Assembly (NCBI GenBank): GCA_016165875.1 | Contig: JABBOT010000030.1 | Span: 248,001 to 312,000, forward strand | Direction of reading: 5' to 3' | Source: Acanthopleura granulata | Taxonomy: Eukaryota; Mollusca; Polyplacophora; Chitonida; Chitonidae | Length of the DNA stretch: 64,000 bases | Shown here: positions 22,500 to 35,485 of the stretch, in pieces | Layout of the letters: every line of letters starts with the position of its first letter | Position numbering within the stretch: the stretch's first letter is position 1 | The notes under the pieces: generated by a model | What the model was told of the DNA's origin: nothing | Database searches by the model: none | Seen by the model: only the letters and a program-made list of their open reading frames with translations | Position numbers and translations under genes: made by a program

Positions 22500-25376
22500 C
22501 TCAAGAGCAGTCTCTTTGAATTAGAAAAGATAAGATTAGAACAAGAGAAAATCTGAGATTAGAAAAAAGAAGAAAAAGTGAAAGAACGAGAAGTAGAGGA
22601 ACTGAGATAAGAAAAGGAAGAAAGAGAGAAATACTCAGAATTAGAACAGGGGTTCAAACTTTGGAAACTTCAGATTATGGCTAGTGATAATGAAACTGTT
22701 AGTCATAATCACCACGAATTTGATTTGGTTAGAAACATTTGATTAATGCCCAAATTTAATGGTAAGCATGTAGAAGGGTCCATTCTATCTTTTGAGTGGC
22801 TGTTAGCTTGGAGTGGTCTGGAAGGTATTGGGCGTTACTGTAGAGTACATTTGAAGGTAAAGCTGCAGTGGTCTATTCTGCTTTGTCATTAGATCGGTTC
22901 ACATAACAAAACAGTTAAAGCAATGGTCTTTTCTTCTTGTGAGCTAGTATCAGAGGCCCGTAGACAGAAGTTCAGACAGTTAAGGAAACAGTCTGGTGAA
23001 ACCAGTACAAAACGCTGTTTGATTGGTGGTAAAGGGCTTTAAAGTTAGATCCTTCCACTGAAAACCCAAGGGAGTTTGTTCTTCTAGACGAATTTAAGAA
23101 CGATGTTCCTAATGAGGTCAAGGTTTACCTAGGCGACCAGCAGGTCACGGACATTAAGACCGCTGTTAGAATGGCTGATGAATATGAGTTAGATCATAAG
23201 ACTGATGGACAAAATTTTCATCCTAGATTTCAGAAGATGTGTAATTCTGATAAGAAGGTCTCTAAGGCTAGTACTGATGGGCAGACCGGTGAGAAGCCTC
23301 ACTCAAATGTGGGTTTCTTTCTTCTGACAAGAAGAATTTTCAGTCCAAACCTAAACATAAAACCTAAACATCCATTGTAAAAGTCCAGGGCATCTGCAAT
23401 CGACATGCCAAGTACTGAAAAGAAAAGATGAGCGAAAGTCCGTTGCTTTTGTTAACTCCAGTAAGGTCACAGGGAAAGATAGGGAGTGTTGGTCCTACTT
23501 TTAAACCACAAGTTAAGGAAATAGTTCAGACTCCGGAGACATCCTTCGGATTCGTATAGCACAGAGCGGTTACTGGTAATGGAGTTACCTCCCCTGTTGG
23601 CATATGTAGGTATACTGAAGCCAGTCAATCTCTGATGTTGGCAGATGTGTTTCTCGCCCATCCTGATAGAGCCAACAGTCATGTTTTGATCCAGGGTATT
23701 ACTGGAAATTTTATGTCTGTTCCATTATTGGATATTACCCTTACTTCTGGTTTGGTTACTGGATTAGTAACTGTAGGGGGTTGTTAATACTTTGCATGTG
23801 GTAGGTATTTCAGTTTTGCTGGGTAACGACTAAGCAGGAGGTCAGGTCCGGGCGTGTCCTCTGGTTCTAGTCTTTCGGTTTTGGATGAAAATACAGAAGA
23901 CCTAGAGGGGGAATTTCCAGCTATATTTCCCTCTTGTGTGGTTACTAGGTCACAGAAGAGAGCTAGGGAGAAGGAAGAAAAATTTTCTTTTACCACTGAG
24001 GATTCAGCTGGTAATTTTAAATTGGCTGAAACTTTCTTTGATGACATTGATGGACTAAAGCATGGTCATCAGTTAGACAGTCCTGTGTTCTCTCGATTTG
24101 ATGTGGTTAAACAGCAATAGTCAGATCCTGAAGTAAGGGAGTTCAGCAAGTCTGCTTTTTCTGTGGAGGAAATAGCTGATGTGCGTGTTGGTTATTACAT
24201 GGAGCATGAGCGTTTGATGAGAAAGTATATACCTCCTTATGCATCAGCTAATGATGAATGGGCAATTTTTAATCAAGTTGTCTTACCTCCAGGTTATAGA
24301 AAGGAAGTTATTAGAATGGCTCGTGAGATTCTCACATGAGAGCATTTAGGCAATAGAAAGACAGAAAATAAAATCTCTCGCCTTTTTACTGGCCTAGGAG
24401 TTATAAGGACGTGGTCACTTTCGGTGAGAAATGCCACACCTGTCAGCTGGTAGGAAAACCACAGCATAGTGTAAAGCCTGCATCCTTAATAAAACCTAAA
24501 GTCTGAGAGATAGCACTAGCTAATCTGAAGACTTCTCAGGAGAGAAATGAAACCGTACTGTGACAGAAAGGCTAAGCCTTTTTTCTGGAGACCAGGTTTG
24601 GTTTTATGGCCCCACCTCACCCTTAAGGCCAATGTTTAGTGGACCATCTCGGGTGGTGGAAAAAAGTTAGCGATGCTGTTTTATTAGCACCCCTGATCGT
24701 AGGAAGACTGAAAGACTGTGTCACATTAATATGCTCAAGAAGTACCATTCCCGTGAGCACAGTCAGTCAGTAGCAGTGGCTAGCACAGTATTAAACCACG
24801 TACAGCATGGAGATAATTTATCCACTACATGTACTGTGTCCAAAGAGCCAGTTAGTATTCAAGTGGTTCCGTTAGATCCTAAGTTGGATAAGCCAGGTGT
24901 ATTGAGCAATTTAGATGAAGTGTTAAGTCATCTTTCTAACAGTGAGAGGCAGGATGTTTGTAAGTTGCGCGAGACTTATCCTGAGATATGTTCTGATGTA
25001 TCAGGCTGTACTAGTTCTGCCGCAAATGTTGTACATATAGGAGAGGCTGCATCCATTAAATAGTACCCCTACGGACTTAAATCTCCAGACCTAAAGTTTG
25101 TTAGCAAGGAAAAGCTGTACATGCTGAACAATGGCTTTACTTTGTTGTTAGTTATGTCGTTCCTGTCATTGTATATACTGTTTATCTATCATTATCCTTA
25201 ACCTATTCCGATGGCAATTGCATATATTGATCACAACCATTTAAAAATCATTAAGTAATTTAAGTCTAAAGCACTACCGTAGCGTTGTTGTTTGACTTTA
25301 CAGCCTTATGCTCTGGAGATTGTACATATCGCTGGCAAGGATGATATTGTGGCTGACATGTTATCCAGAGCTTAAT
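22500..25376 (+). mobile_element. Decayed Ty3/gypsy retrotransposon with Gmr1-like gene order
   Basis: In order along the plus strand: charged coiled-coil and gag (22500-23400), a protease-like stretch (23500-23900, LLGND-AGGQV), integrase zinc-finger remnants (24300-24460, FYWPRSYKDVV and CHTCQ), an integrase C-terminal link (24720-24760, MLKKYH), a reverse transcriptase leader (24900-25140) and the end of RNase H (25310-25374, VHIAGKDDIVADMLSRA). Placing integrase before reverse transcriptase is the mark of Gmr1-like elements. Stops, frameshifts and a large deletion through the reverse transcriptase core make it inactive. No clear LTRs were found. Confidence 0.78.
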
Positions 25377-25929
25377 TAGCATTTGTATGTATATATTTAT
25401 GTATATGTACATTTATTCCTTGTAACATCATTCTGTAAGTATTACAAACACATTTTTATATTATTATATGTTTTGTCTGTTGTTGGACCGATCTGACTGA
25501 ACCAAGGATAGTATTAACAAGATTATACTCTACACAAACCTAACACATCATCCGTGACGACGAGAGGCGAAAATGAAAAAAATGCATTTTAATTATGCAC
25601 AGGTATGTCGGCCCTGAAAACTCAGTGTTCATAAAGGCACCTATAACCCTTTTTTCTAAACCAAATATTTCTTTAAATATTTAAATCTGAAATATTTAAA
25701 ATATTTATAGGTATTTATTTATTTTTGAATATTTATAATAAATATTTAGTGCTGTTTTGTCGTGATACATGCAAATGCAAATTGAGAGAGCTTCAGTTCT
25801 GGGAAGATACTGATTATTACTCATCAAACACTAGGCTGAGTTTCTTTGTTTAGGAATGAATGTGATATTGATGGGTGTCAACGATATATGAGCAGATTTC
25901 TCTGCATGAGTTAGGGACAGTATTAAATT

Positions 25930-26055
25930 TATTTTATTTCTTTTATTTCTTTGTGTTTTACGCCGTACTCAAGAATATTTCACTTATACGACGGTAGCCA
26001 GCATTATGGTGGGATAGCCCTGCTGAAACCCACAACCATCCGCAGGTTGCGACAG
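25930..26055 (-). mobile_element. SINE inserted in segmental duplication
   Basis: TTTTACGCCGTACTCAAGAA, CACTTATACGACGGTAGCCA and ATCCGCAGGTTGCG. Confidence 0.75.
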
Positions 26056-27239
26056 TATTGAAAGGAAAATGTTGTACTGTACCTAAACCTAACACATCGT
26101 CCATTACGACGAGTGGTGAAGTGACAGAAAACTCACGTTTTAATCATACGCAGACGTGTTCCGCTCTGAAAACCCTATTGATATTTAGCGTTATATTTAT
26201 ACATTAATACATGCTGCATAGTCATACATCTGCCGTCTTTTCTAGTGAAGGTCGATTTAAAACCCTGCACTGAGAGTGAATTACAGGCAATGTATGCTGC
26301 TGGAATGTTGTGAAGCCAGACTGACCCGGCAACACAAACCTCCGACCCCAGGTTATGCGTGTAATATTTTTAAAAAAGAAAAAAAAAGTATATGTGTACA
26401 CTCACATTTCTTACTCACACAATTTTATTATTTCGATTTCTCAAGAGTTCATCAACTGATTTTTCTCTTCTAATATCCCCAGCTACCACCATATGATTCT
26501 TACATTCGCAATAAAAACATCTTCCAGGAAGAGAAGACAAAAGTGACCTTCGCAAATGGAGTGAATGGAGGAATAAAAAGCGTGGTAAGGTGAATCCATA
26601 ACAAACGCAGTCATGTTCGCAAAATAGCACTCTCACTTATTTTTTTAACTCTACCCAAAACGAAATCGTCTTAAGGATGTTCACATCTTTCAAATTTACT
26701 GGTGTTATGTGTAAATGCACAGAGTTTGTTCTAGGCAGCCATTGATTATTACTCATCCAGAGTAAGACTCGGTTAGTTTTGTCTGTTCATGTATCATTAG
26801 TAGATTTCTGTATCTGTACCAGGGACAGTATTGACAAAGTTATACTGTACTTCAAAATAAACCTAACATATCAGCCGTAACGGCAAGTGGTGAAAACAAA
26901 AGAAATCATGCATTTTAATTGTGCGCAGATATGTCGTCGATTTGCTCTCAAAGCTTTGTGTTCGTATGGGCCCCTATAGCCATTTATTGGTATTTTTATG
27001 AATGCAGGCGTGTTACATATTCATACATTTGTGATCATACCCAAGGAAAGGTTGGTCTGAGACCCTGGTCTTAAAGTGGAATGATAACTGCTGCTCAAAT
27101 ATTAGGAAACCAGAATACTCCGTGCACACAAATATTCAACGTTAGACTTTTAGTGAAACTTAAAAAAAAAAAAATAACAGAATTAAGTCCACATTTACAT
27201 TTGTAACGTAGAGGATATCAGCATGCCAATATTATAAAA

Positions 27240-27350
27240 GATTACCTGATGGAGAGTAAAAGCAGGACAGCGACGACAGTGTGGTATTTGGCAAATGGTC
27301 ACAGGTAACCAGTGAAACCGTCCTCTTGTCAGTGCACCTCAGTTAGTGTT
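27240..27350. repeat. Arm fragment of the fold-back MITE family
   Basis: AGAGTAAAAGCAGGACAGCG, then GGCAAATGGTCACAGGTAAC and CCTCAGTTAGTG. This is the opposite orientation to the copy at 28290-28730. Confidence 0.5.
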
Positions 27351-27749
27351 TTATTCTGACTGTTCATGTATGGGTGTAATAAGTATCAACTTAGACACCC
27401 CCTACCATCCTGGCTCTAGCAGAATTAAACCAAAAAAAATGCCCTGATGTTAAATGCAATGTACTAAATGTCAATGGTCCAGAATTACTCAAAATGCTGT
27501 GTTGTCGTCATATTTAACATATAAAAACAATGCAAAGGGACCAGGCCTTGGGGATTGAGTGGCGTTTCTCTTTCAATATCCCCAGCTACCACTCGAATCT
27601 TATATTCATAACAAAAAGGGCACCCAAGAAAAAAAAAGACAGGAGTGCACTTTCAGAACGGAATCAACGGAGAAACAAAATCCATCGTAAGATGGAAACC
27701 GTAGCAAACGCAGTCGTTTTCGAAAAATATCGCTTTTATTAAATCTTAA

Positions 27750-29280
27750 TATTGCAGTGTTGTTTTTTTCTTAAGCTAGGTTGGCGCAAGAAATTTCCAA
27801 GTATTTCAAATAGTTCCACCGCTTTCTATATATATGTAGGAAAATATTATTCATCTTAGTAATAACTATATTTAAAATCTTAATATTTTAACGATAGTTT
27901 TAGAAAACGGGAGAAAAGGATCTGTCCATCCTCCTTTTAAATGACTATAGTTTTCATCATATCATAAATTCGAGCACGTCTTATTTCTAGTCTGGCCCAG
28001 CTTTAGCCCCTATTACCGGAATTCAGAAGGAGGGAAAAAGAGAGAGGACGGGCCGCCTTGACGAGGAGGAAGATGAGATGGAGAGATATGAATAAAAGAA
28101 TGGAGATGCCAGAGTTTGTGATTGTTTGGTAAATGTGATACCAACACGACATTTTGAGTGCGTAATTCTATCCGCTTTATTCACTTAGAACTAGAACTAA
28201 TCAGATCGCCTTTTTTATCTAATTCTGCACAAGCCATGATGCTGGGGCATTGGAAGTAAGTTGGTATGATGTAGGGTGTACATGCACGTGATTAGTTAGT
28301 GTAAAGCCCCAGCTGACGTAAACTGGCAATCGACGAGAATTCATAGGTTCCGCGAGATCATTTGCCATTAATTGCACGGTCGTCTCTTCTGTGGCTTAAC
28401 TCTGTATGCTGTCTTCTTTTGTACTGGATCATTCATATGTGACTCGTAGAATATGTAGTAATTTCCCGATGTTTTTTATCGCGAACTCTGTCTGCATTGG
28501 TCCCAGAGAAAGGCTTGTTTTTGCCGGTGTCCTATAAGCGTTCCCGTGATTTGTGGGCTGATATCCATGTACCGTGATGTGGCCGCAGCGAACAATTTCA
28601 CATCTACAATCCACAACTGTAGGTAACTGGCTTTCAACATAAAAGCATTGACCAAAACTTGGATTTGACAGTTTGCTGTTAATTTGCCAACTATCACATT
28701 GTTACCGGTTCTCTGGTTTTACTCTCCGTAGCCCAATTGTCTCGTGTAAGGTGTTCGGCATGGCGTTCCAAAGCGGCATGGCTACGAATATGCCCGCATT
28801 TTCGTTGAGTTACATCGTCTAATTGATAAAGTCCGACAGGTACATAGCTCACAGTTTTATTTGAAATTACATTCGTTTGTTAAATGTCATTTTTTCCTGT
28901 AGAGTTTTTAAGCTGTAGTCCCTTGTCAACCCTTGTAACACGCTATTGAAAAATCGTATTTTTACCAGAAAAAATTTCTTCCGTCTGCGTCGGCAACTTG
29001 TAAAAATGAAGGGAACAGAGTGAAGATAGATAAATGTTCAGGTTAGTGCTTAGAATATTAAATCATTTCTGGGTGAAACGAACGCAATTGTTTGGACATA
29101 ACTGGCTTATTTGTGTGACGTTCTGAGCGGACGTATATTTACTTCGCATAAAAACAAGCCCAGGCCGAACACAGGTTATGTTTAAATACCACAAGTAAGG
29201 TTTATTCTGAAGAACAAAAGTAGATTTATAATCTACATAGAACAAACAATTTACACAGATTCATGAAATACTGGAAATAA
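27750..29280. other. No gene seen apart from one interrupted repeat
   Basis: Contains the fold-back family fragments at 28290-28730 and a purine-rich stretch near 28025-28110. No exon recognised. Confidence 0.45.
28290..28730. repeat. Interrupted member of the fold-back MITE family
   Basis: The outer part (CCCCAGCTGACGTAAACTGG) is near 28305 and the inner part (CCAACTATCACATTGTTACC then GGTTTTACTCTCCG) near 28686, so roughly 300 bp of other sequence lies between. Confidence 0.45.
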
Positions 29281-30450
29281 GCCATCTGCGACTTGCACTG
29301 TATGTTTTCTGACGCTACAAGTTGCCCCATGAAGCCTGTTTGGAATTAAGCGAATGGCATTTTTGAGAAGGCATTTTTCACACCGTATCAAGCAGTAGAC
29401 GATCTAGGATGGCATTAAATATTAAGAATGAAGAACATACTCTCGTTTAATTGCCTTTCCAGGGCGTCTGCGACTTTCACTGTATGTTTTCTGACCCTTC
29501 AAGGCATTTTTCCCACGGTAGCAAGCAGCAGACGATCTACGATGGCATTAAATATTAACAATGATCAACATACTGTCGTTTAATCGCCTTTCCAGGGCGT
29601 CTGCGACTTGGACTGTATGTTTTCTGACCCTATGAGTGGCCCTATAAGGGCCTATGTTTTGAACTAAGCGAATGGCATTTTTGAGAAGGCATTTTTCACA
29701 CCGTAGGAAGAAACAAATGGTCTAAGATGGCAGTGAATAAAAAGAATGAACAACATACTGTCTTTTAATCGCCTTTCCAGGGCGTCTTCGACTTGTTCGG
29801 TTTGTTTTCCGATCCTATAAGTGGCCCTGTAAAGCCTCTTTTGAAATAAGCGAATGGCATTTGTTGTAAGATGGCAATAAATAAGAAGAATTAACAACAT
29901 ACGGTCAATTAATTGCCTTTTCAGCGCGCCTGCGACTTGCAGTGTACGTTTTCTCACCCTATAAGTGGCCCTATGACACCTGTTTTAAACTAAGCAATGG
30001 CATTTTTGAACAGGCATTTTTCACACCGTAGCAAGTAGCAAACGGTCTAAGATGGGCGTCTACGACTTGCAATTTATCTTTTTTGACTATAAAAATGTAG
30101 CCTTCAGTGAGGCATCTTTCTCGTGAAAGGAATTTTGAGAGGACATTTTTGACACCATAGCAAGTTGGAGAGAGTTTGAAACTGCGTTGAATATTACAAA
30201 TGAACAACATACTGTCCTTTATTCGCCTTCCCAGCGCGTCTGCGAATTGCACGATATGCCTTCTGTCTGTAAAATTATACCTTTCAGTCAGGTATCTTCC
30301 TCGTAAAATGCATTTTAGAGGACATTTTTGATGTCTAAGCATGTTGGAGGCAGTCTATGATGGCATTAAATATAAAGAGTAAATAAGATGCTGTCCTTTA
30401 TTGCCCATTACTGGACGTCTGCTACTTGCGTTGCATCTGTTGTGACTCCT
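29280..30450. repeat. Tandem repeat, unit near 180 bp, about eight copies
   Basis: The marker GGCGTCTGCGACTTGCACTG recurs, with variants, near 29285, 29465, 29598, 29781, 29927, 30054, 30235 and 30413. Spacing is about 180 bp or a shortened 127-146 bp. On the minus strand the units keep partly open frames with a repeating pattern (for example DALERRLKDSMLFI and YGVKNAFSKMP), consistent with a 60-codon period. Confidence 0.85.
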
Positions 30451-31102
30451 GGTTTCCTCACCAGAACTTTGCACCTTTACATACATGTGCAGTTTGAGTT
30501 CAGTTATGTTGCAAACGAAATGCCCTTTGACATTGTCGCAAGTTGCTGATTTGACCCATATTCACTCCAGAGCCTATAGGATTGTGACTGCATGTTAACT
30601 GACCATAGAAATGTATCCACTACCCCCTAATTCTCTCCGCCACGAAGGATCCCTGCCCGTCCGAGCCTTCTTCCCCCATAGGCTAATAATCAAGCCGTAG
30701 TTGTAAATTCATTAATACCATCAGATTTCAGAACCACATGTTCACACTTGTGACATCCGTGTGATAACTGCCAAAAATTTTTTTCTTTCTCACTGGTTAC
30801 TTGAACTTTGATATTAGTAGGCTATCTGAGACCTGAAACATCCCTTTAATAGCATGATAAATACCATTACAGTGAGCATCATCATAATGATCAACGGCAA
30901 TAGAAATCTTATGTTTTGACATTTAGAAGAACGACAAAATTCATGTTTTTGAGCGAGGAAATCCAATCGAAAGACCCACCTGTCACCTGGTACCTGAAAA
31001 GCATCCAACCTTATATCCCTAAAACTATTTACTAGTGTAATAACCTTGGCATTTTTTTTTTCATTTTTATTTTTCCATTTTTTTTCTTTTGTCTTTTTTC
31101 AG

Positions 31103-31394
31103 GTGTGGTATATATCCAGAATTAGAGCTTAAGCTCGGTTTCGTTTACCTCGTAATGCTGGGCATGCTGGGAAGCTTACCGACGATTTCGACGATTGTTT
31201 CTGATAGGATTTTCAATAGGGCTGTTGCATTTATAATTATCTACGTGCTCTGGATTTATGGATCCTCAATAGCTCTATGGATATACATACGAGAGAGACT
31301 CATTGTTTTTAACAGTGTTGTTTTAGGAGTGGATATTCTAGCAATTAGGATAGTAGTCTTACTGAACAGTTGTTATGACTGTTGTTATGAGTGA
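31103..31394 (+). CDS. Possible terminal exon of a multi-pass membrane protein
   Basis: A long pyrimidine tract ending in CTTTTTTCAG at 31102 is followed by 97 open codons and a TGA at 31394. The peptide has about three hydrophobic stretches, for example FVYLVMLGMLGSL, AVAFIIIYVLWIYGSS and NSVVLGVDILAIRIVVLL, with basic residues between them. Entry phase would be 2. No upstream partner exon was found and no family is recognised, so it may be an exon of an unseen gene, an exon remnant or chance. Confidence 0.3.
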
Positions 31395-31789
31395 AGCAGT
31401 AAGTGTGTATTTGGCAAACGTTACCGGTAACCGATAATATATGGTCTAAACCTCTTGTTGCATGATACAACATATTCACATTTCCTGTTGGAGAGGGTCG
31501 CTAACAGTTTGAAATTTTTCACTATTGAATGTATTAAATAAAAATCGCGAGTTCCCCAGCGAAAGAGTTAATTTTAGCATGTTGTCAGTGCGCCTTTCAT
31601 ATACTGAACTAAAATATAAACGTAAAACCCAATATTCTGACAAAATTAACTGCATTACCAAATTCCTTTAACCTTTTTACCGCTTTTCACGGGGGATTCT
31701 TAACAATACATTTCAATAACTGATGGACAACCGATGGTAACGCTGAGGCCGAGAAGGAAACAGTTTTGGAGTCTGTTTGTGAAATTCCA

Positions 31790-32825
31790 TACTTCAGTAC
31801 AGAGTATGTCCGCCGTTTGCCTGCGGTACTGCTACACATCGTCGGCACATAGATTTGATAAGATGGTCAATTGTGACTTGCGGAACGTTTACCCGCTCCT
31901 GTCTGAGGGCCACACGCAACTCGGAGATGTTACCTTGAACTGGAAGTCTACGAGGAAGACGCCGGTCCAGAACATTCCACAGGCGTTCAGTTGGGGACAG
32001 ATCAGGTGAACACGCTGGCCAGTCGAGCACTTCAGCGTTTTCGGCTTGTAGAAGTGCTCTGCATAAAGCAGCAACATGGCATTGTCGTGCTTAAATGTTA
32101 CCCCCCAGGTTCTATTAGGGGCAACTATTGGGCGATGGATTTCATCACTGTATCTTACCGAATTCAAGTTACCGTCAATGAAATGACGTTCAGTGCAATG
32201 GCCATGACCATTCAAGTACCCTACCATCCACGGTATTGCATCCATCGCCCAACAGCGTCGTCGGAATAGCACTCACCGTCCCGCCGCCAAACCCTCTGCC
32301 TCCCATCGACACTGTGTAGCTGAAAACGGCTTCATCTGAAAACATCACGTTGTCATCGTGCCAAAGGCCAAAGAACATGAATGTTTACCCGACTATGGCG
32401 TCGAACAGGGGTAATGTCTGTACCCTTTGGAGGTCTACGGGCTCGTAAATTCGCTTCTATGAGGCGATTCCGAACCGTTTTAGAGGAAAGCCGGTAATTA
32501 TGGAGCTCGACTGTTCGATTAGCTGTGACAGTGGCTGGCCTGAAACGGTCGCGGAGGTGGAAGAGGCGAATATGGCGGTCTTGGTCTGGTGTCGCCGTCG
32601 GTGGGCGTGCGGGCGGTTAGGTGCCCTACGGAATTCTTCGCGACTTCTTCTGAAATGACTTATCGTTGACACAATAATTTTAAGGGCTCTAGCGACAAGG
32701 TTCATGCTAACGTCAAGCATACCGATGGCGGACTCTCGTTGGTTGTGTGCCATCTGTGACATCGTGCCTAAAGGGATGGCGTTTTGTACACCTGAGGGTA
32801 AGGAGTGCAAGGGGAGGCCTTAGAG
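31790..32825 (-). mobile_element. Dead Tc1/mariner-type DNA transposon
   Basis: The minus strand carries transposase pieces in order: a helix-turn-helix region (about 32500-32800), a first catalytic-Asp region (VMFSDEAVFSY near 32330), the middle region (TFKHDNAMLLLY near 32080) and the end motif DWPACSPDLSPTERLWNVLD near 32020, finishing in GGHTLY. The pieces lie in different frames, so it cannot make a full enzyme. Terminal inverted repeats were not confirmed. Confidence 0.85.
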
Positions 32826-32829
32826 ATCA

Positions 32830-34440
32830 CTGAATACTTCAGATAGGGTCAGACCTTGACCTAACAGGTCAAAATTGTGAATAGGCTTGAAATCGAAAAC
32901 AATTTAGTTTTGGAGGCTTGAATGCACACAGGTGTAAAGGTTTTACTCTTGGCCATCGCTGGGTACAAAATTGACAAAAATCACAGTATTATCTGGTGAA
33001 ATATAGCAAAAAACAACATAGTTGCGTTTATATTTTTTTTCAGTTTGTTTCAATCAGATTTTTAGAGAATAACGTCAAATGTACTTTAACCCAGGCGTCG
33101 AAGACAACATTTGTATACCAGCCGTCAACCAAAATGTGCGTTCCGGGTTAGCAATCACATGACCAGTTTCCAAAAACAACAAATAGCACAAACTAATGAA
33201 GAACTAAGAAAATATATAAAATATAAGAATTAGGACTCATTCATGCCAAAAGAAACAATCAAAAGTTTTCAATGATGACGAAAAGACGCAATGCATGCTC
33301 TAGGCAGAAGGACAAAAACAGGTTCCAAACGGGGCACCTTTTCAACATATATGGTGTCAATAATCAAATGCTTATCTCAGTTACGCTTTGATTGCATCTG
33401 TTCATTAATCTCCCGGAATTCACAAAAAAAAAACTGTGCCTTCCTAGTCATTCACCTTTTCTCTAGACTTGTGAGTTTTTGTCAGGACTCATGGCCACCT
33501 GGTAATTCTTCGGAAGATGTAAAGGCGTGGAGATGGAAAAGGGCAAATTCTGTCAGAGACACAGGGGCCAGTGATACGTGGGACGTGAAAACAGCGAAGT
33601 GAAAGAATTAGATACAACAGCAGATATGACGACCTGGCCTTTTGGTATCCCAGTGCGTGTAAATGCTACGATAAGAGGGCCTTACTCGACTCCGCCTTAA
33701 TTTATCAAACCTCACTGGTTTATATAATTACTGCAGTGTCGTGATCAAATTTAATAAACAATCACATAAAAACAATGATTGGTGTTTGGGATATTGGCGT
33801 GAGTGAGTTCTGATTAACCAGAAATATATATTCAAAACGGTTAATCGTAATGAATTGAAATTTGGTTCATAACTTTAACATGACGACGTTCAGATTTTAC
33901 ATGAGTTTCGAATCATTGCGTCAATCTGCGACAAAATAAATACCGTTTTTTTTCTGTTCTTTTCCCATTTTTCTTGATTTCTAATGGTTACTGCGAATTG
34001 AAACTTAATACATGGCTTAATCAAGTTAAGCTGTACACAGATCAAATTTTGGTCCCCTCGTTCTTTGTGAATAAAATTATGGCTGTTTTCGTTCTGTTGT
34101 GAAGTTTGGCCCAGCTGTTTTTGCAACGGCTCAAGACGGAAGTGGGTGTATCTTGCTTTCGCAATGCTTCCAGAACGCTTGATTCCATGGGTAATTGTTT
34201 GTAAAAATCCAGGTTTAAGGCAGGTTGCACGTACTTGCACATTTGCATATGTATAAAGAACTTAAGTATTCGAAACCAGGCTGTGATGACAAGAGCAACA
34301 TATTAAGCCACAGCATCGCAAGCCATTCTGATGTCATCGTAGGCTGTATGATCCAATAATTGGACTAAGCGCTAACCTAACTGCGCCAAAAGTTATAGTT
34401 TGAACCCAGACACTGGGGTCTCTGTTAACATAAGCTGCTT
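32830..34440. other. No gene seen
   Basis: Short open frames (33291-33602 plus, 33890-34240 minus) show no domain or convincing splice sites. Confidence 0.45.
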
Positions 34441-34442
34441 AT

Positions 34443-34708
34443 AATTTATTTATTTCATTGGCGTTTTACGTCGTACTCAAAAAAATTTCACATATACGAC
34501 GGCTGCCAGCATTATGGTGGGAGGAAACCAGGCAGAGCCCTGGGGAAATCCACGACAATCCGCAGGTTGCTGGCAGACCTTCCCACGCATGGCCGAAGAG
34601 GATCCCAGCAGGAGCTCGACTTGAACTCACAGAGACCGCATTGGTGTGAGGCTTCTAGGAAAACACGCTGCACTAGCGCGCTAAATAAGCGAGCAACGAG
34701 GCCCCCCC
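34443..34708 (-). mobile_element. Full-length SINE
   Basis: Tail, body and head are all present (TTTTACGTCGTACTCAAAAA to GCACTAGCGCGCTAAATAAG). Confidence 0.85.
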
Positions 34709-35235
34709 TTTGCTGATAATAAATTGACACGTATATCTGCAGGTTTAAGTTAGTTGTCATTTCCGCCTGAACAATTCTTTTTGTTTCAAGGTAGTCTTGA
34801 GCTCAACATAAACCTGTTTCTATTCAAATTTCCTAACTCCGTATTATCTTGTTGGTGTTAGATTTCACAACAACTAGAGCTGTGATTCGATTCCGTCTTA
34901 TATATGTTGTTTTCACCATTCAGAAGTGAGTCCCTATTAGCTCACTTTTATTAATCACTTTTACTGCTACAATCAGAAATGTGCAGATTTCGTGTGACAT
35001 TGTATTCTCATTATTATTACATGCGTATCTTTGAAAATGCAATATCGGGTATTCAGGAATGGAGAAAAACAGCAAACAAAAACTATTCTTCCGGGAGACG
35101 TAGCGAAATCGGGAAGTGTATGTCTTGTTATTCTATAAACAATAAATAGAACGCAAAGGAACAAGGAAAGGCACTTCGAGTAGCCCTCTATTATTCAGAC
35201 ACCGGAGGAATTCGCTAGGCCGTACCATCATGACT

Positions 35236-35485
35236 ATATTTATTTATTTATTTATTTGATTGGTGTTTTACGCCGTACTCAAGAATGTTTCACTTCTACG
35301 ATGAAATGTGGTCAGCATTATGGTAGAAAACCCGGTGGAGCCCCGGGGAAAACCCACCACCAGCGGCAAGTTGCTGGTAGACTTTTTCAAGTCCGACTGG
35401 AGACGAAGCCAGCCAGAATTGAACTTGAACCGTATTGGTGAACCGTTCCTGGGTCATTATGCTGCACTGGCGTGCTAACCACACC
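35236..35485 (-). mobile_element. Near full-length SINE
   Basis: A (TTTA)n tail, TTTTACGCCGTACTCAAGAA, then the body and CATTATGCTGCACTGGCGTG as head remains. It is followed by a C-rich stretch. Confidence 0.83.

Larger units (their letters stand above)
25490..27750. repeat. Diverged tandem segmental duplication, about 1-kb units
   Basis: Three related starts occur: AACCTAACACATCATCCGTG near 25540, AACCTAACACATCGTCCATT near 26085 and AACCTAACATATCAGCCGTA near 26865. The parts around 25800-25930 and 26715-26850 match, and so do 26470-26640 and 27565-27745 (ATATCCCCAGCTACCAC and AACGCAGTC-TGTTCG-type ends). Units are old, and one was later hit by a SINE at 25930-26055. No gene was recognised. 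Confidence 0.65.

Noticed and set aside
21900..25900. LTRs around the gypsy relic
   Set aside because: No long direct repeat was found flanking the coding remains, so LTRs are not reported.
31740..32890. Terminal inverted repeats of the Tc1/mariner copy
   Set aside because: Only very short matches (ATACTTCAG-like) were seen, not enough to set the ends.
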